DNA from: MB-PLM-2 sp964385715
Lineage (GTDB): Bacteria; Planctomycetota; Planctomycetia; Pirellulales; UBA7805
Assembly (NCBI GenBank): GCA_964385715.1
Contig: CAYLRE010000321.1
Location: 1 to 5,324 of the forward strand
Length of the DNA stretch: 5,324 bases
Direction: 5' to 3'
Position numbers and translations under genes: made by a program. The notes under the pieces were generated by a model, which saw only the letters and a list, made by a program, of their open reading frames with translations, had not been told where the DNA came from and searched no databases. Below are positions 4,150 to 5,324 of this stretch, in pieces; position 1 is the stretch's first letter; every line of letters starts with the position of its first letter.

Positions 4150-5324
4150 GTTGGGCTCTGGCGGTTCACCGGACGCTTCGGGGTCGCCAGACGCTTCGGG
4201 CGGCATCACGTCGATCACAACATCACCCGTCAAGTCCACTCCCTTGGATGCTACCGCTGCCGTATCCGCGGGATCGGTTGCCTCGGCAGCTTCCGATGCC
4301 GAATCCGCACCGGCCTGCTCCACTGCATCGCCATATTTGATCAACGACTCGGGAAGCTCGACGCCGCCGATGTCCTTGAGCACCTGCATCATCGGGGGCA
4401 TGGTGCGGGCCATTCCGTTGAGGAAATTGGCCGTCGAAGTACGACCATCGGCTCCACTTCCGTTCTCCCAGACGACCACCTTATCGAACTTGATGTTCGA
4501 GATCGCTTCGGCAGACGCTTCCGCCAGGTTGTCGAGATGCTCAAGCATGAGCAACTGGAACGCTTCTTTAGAACCACCGCAGGCATCAACGATTTTTTGC
4601 AGACCGTCACCCTTCTTGGCCAAGATTTCGTACTGACCACGAGCCTCGGCATCGAGTTTGGCATAGATCGCGTCCGCCTGGGCTTCGGCTTCGATTCGTA
4701 CCTTCGCAGCTTCGGCCTGGGCATCGACTTCAATGCGAGCCTTTTCAGCCTTGGCGTGAGCTTCTAGTGCGGCACGACGCTCTTGCTCGACTCGTTCCGC
4801 CTCGGCAANNNNNNNNNNAGCCGATTAAGCTGGGCGGCGCTTAATCCCATTTCGGCAATAGCCGCCTTTGCCATGGCCAGGTTCTGAATCTCGAGCACCT
4901 TCGCCTCGGCTTCGCGCTTGCGTCCTTCACCTAGCTGATAGGCTTCCGCTCGCTCGACCACCAGCTTGGCATTCGAGGCCGCCACCGCCGCTTGGGCTGT
5001 GTTTTCACCGTCAATCGCCTTGGCATCGGCATTGGCCACGGAAACACGCATCTGCTGCTCGGCGGACTTAATCTCGGTGTCGCGGAGGAAAGCGGCCTCC
5101 TGTTCGCCAACCGTCTGCTCTTTGGCAAGCTCAGCGACGCGGACCGCTTGTTCTTTTTCCGCCGAACGAGTTCCAATCGATCGGGTCCGATCGGCGTTTG
5201 CGACTTCGATCTCCTTGTCACGATTCGCCTCGGCAACGCGAATTTCACCCATCTTCTCGTTGTCGGCCACGTCACCGCGGGCCTTTTGAATCGCTTCGGA
5301 CGCGGCCTTCTGTCCGATGGCGTC
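4123..5324 (-). CDS. Flotillin-family (SPFH/Band 7) protein, N-terminus missing
   Basis: Flotillins are membrane-associated scaffold proteins that oligomerise and organise functional membrane microdomains. The membrane-anchoring and SPFH domains would be beyond the right edge. What is visible, about 395 residues, is the flotillin C-terminal half. First comes a long Ala/Glu/Arg coiled coil (for example VAEANRDKEIEVANADRTR, then the part around KAEKARIEVDAQAEAAKVRI). A conserved globular end follows (ARGQYEILAKKG, GGSKEAFQLLMLEH, ISNIKFDKVVVWENG, PPMMQVLKDIGGVELPE). The last 68 or so residues form an acidic Ala/Pro/Glu tail with the repeat PEASGDPEASGEPP. The frame is open to the right edge without a start codon that fits. 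Ten Ns (4809-4818) interrupt the coil and the frame differs on the two sides, which I attribute to assembly, not mutation, because both sides are clean flotillin sequence. The stop lies inside the plus-strand terminator. YqiK-type and FloT-type relatives cannot be separated here. Confidence 0.87.
4809..4818. other. Assembly gap (10 Ns)
   Basis: Ten undetermined bases lie inside the flotillin coiled coil. The codon frame on the right (first bases at 5324, 5321 and so on) and on the left (4806, 4803 and so on) can be joined only if the true number of missing bases is 2 more than a multiple of 3. Ten does not fit, so the Ns are a placeholder of arbitrary length. Confidence 0.95.

Noticed and set aside
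4093..4767. 224-codon plus-strand frame opposite the flotillin
   Set aside because: Begins inside the terminator region and mirrors the Ala/Glu codons of flotillin as Gly/Arg/Phe-rich sequence. It is a shadow.
4809..4818. True frameshift pseudogene in flotillin
   Set aside because: The frame change coincides exactly with the Ns, and both flanks are intact family sequence, so assembly is the simpler cause.

Overview
The window looks like chromosomal DNA of a planctomycete, probably of the Pirellulales type. This is inferred from gene content and protein style: a rhamnulokinase paired with a LutA-like iron-sulfur protein, a long flotillin with an acidic Ala/Glu/Pro tail, moderately high GC, and several genes with little or no Shine-Dalgarno sequence. 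No rRNA, tRNA, CRISPR array, transposase or integrase was recognised.

Layout. Positions 1-60 (minus) hold the first 20 codons of what is probably a DeoR-type regulator, running off the left edge. A 330-base divergent intergenic region follows (61-390), with candidate promoters, two palindromes and a foldable leader. It leads into rhaB (391-1884, plus). After 64 bases comes a lutA-like gene (1949-2707, plus). A gamma-glutamylcyclotransferase-like gene lies convergent to it (2750-3151, minus).

Next is a 481-base stretch without a convincing gene (3152-3632). From about 3341 to 3604 it is packed with short perfect hairpins, and it sits just upstream of a 115-residue zinc-ribbon protein of unknown function (3633-3980, plus). 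The stop codon of that gene lies in an exact 19-bp tandem duplication. It is followed by a 10-bp-arm hairpin and a textbook intrinsic terminator, which overlaps the 3' end of a flotillin-family gene on the minus strand (4123-5324, N-terminus beyond the right edge). A run of 10 Ns interrupts the flotillin gene, and the reading frame does not match across it.

How the genes fit together. The left half is best read as a sugar-catabolism module. The regulator fragment is placed to control L-rhamnose use, RhaB phosphorylates L-rhamnulose, and the LutA-like protein could belong to the oxidation of L-lactate formed from L-lactaldehyde in the same pathway. lutB and lutC are not in the window. The right half (cyclotransferase, zinc-ribbon protein, flotillin) shows no clear functional link to the sugar module. 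The least explained signal is the hairpin-dense block 3341-3604, which could be a structured RNA or leader, or an intergenic palindromic repeat of the REP kind.
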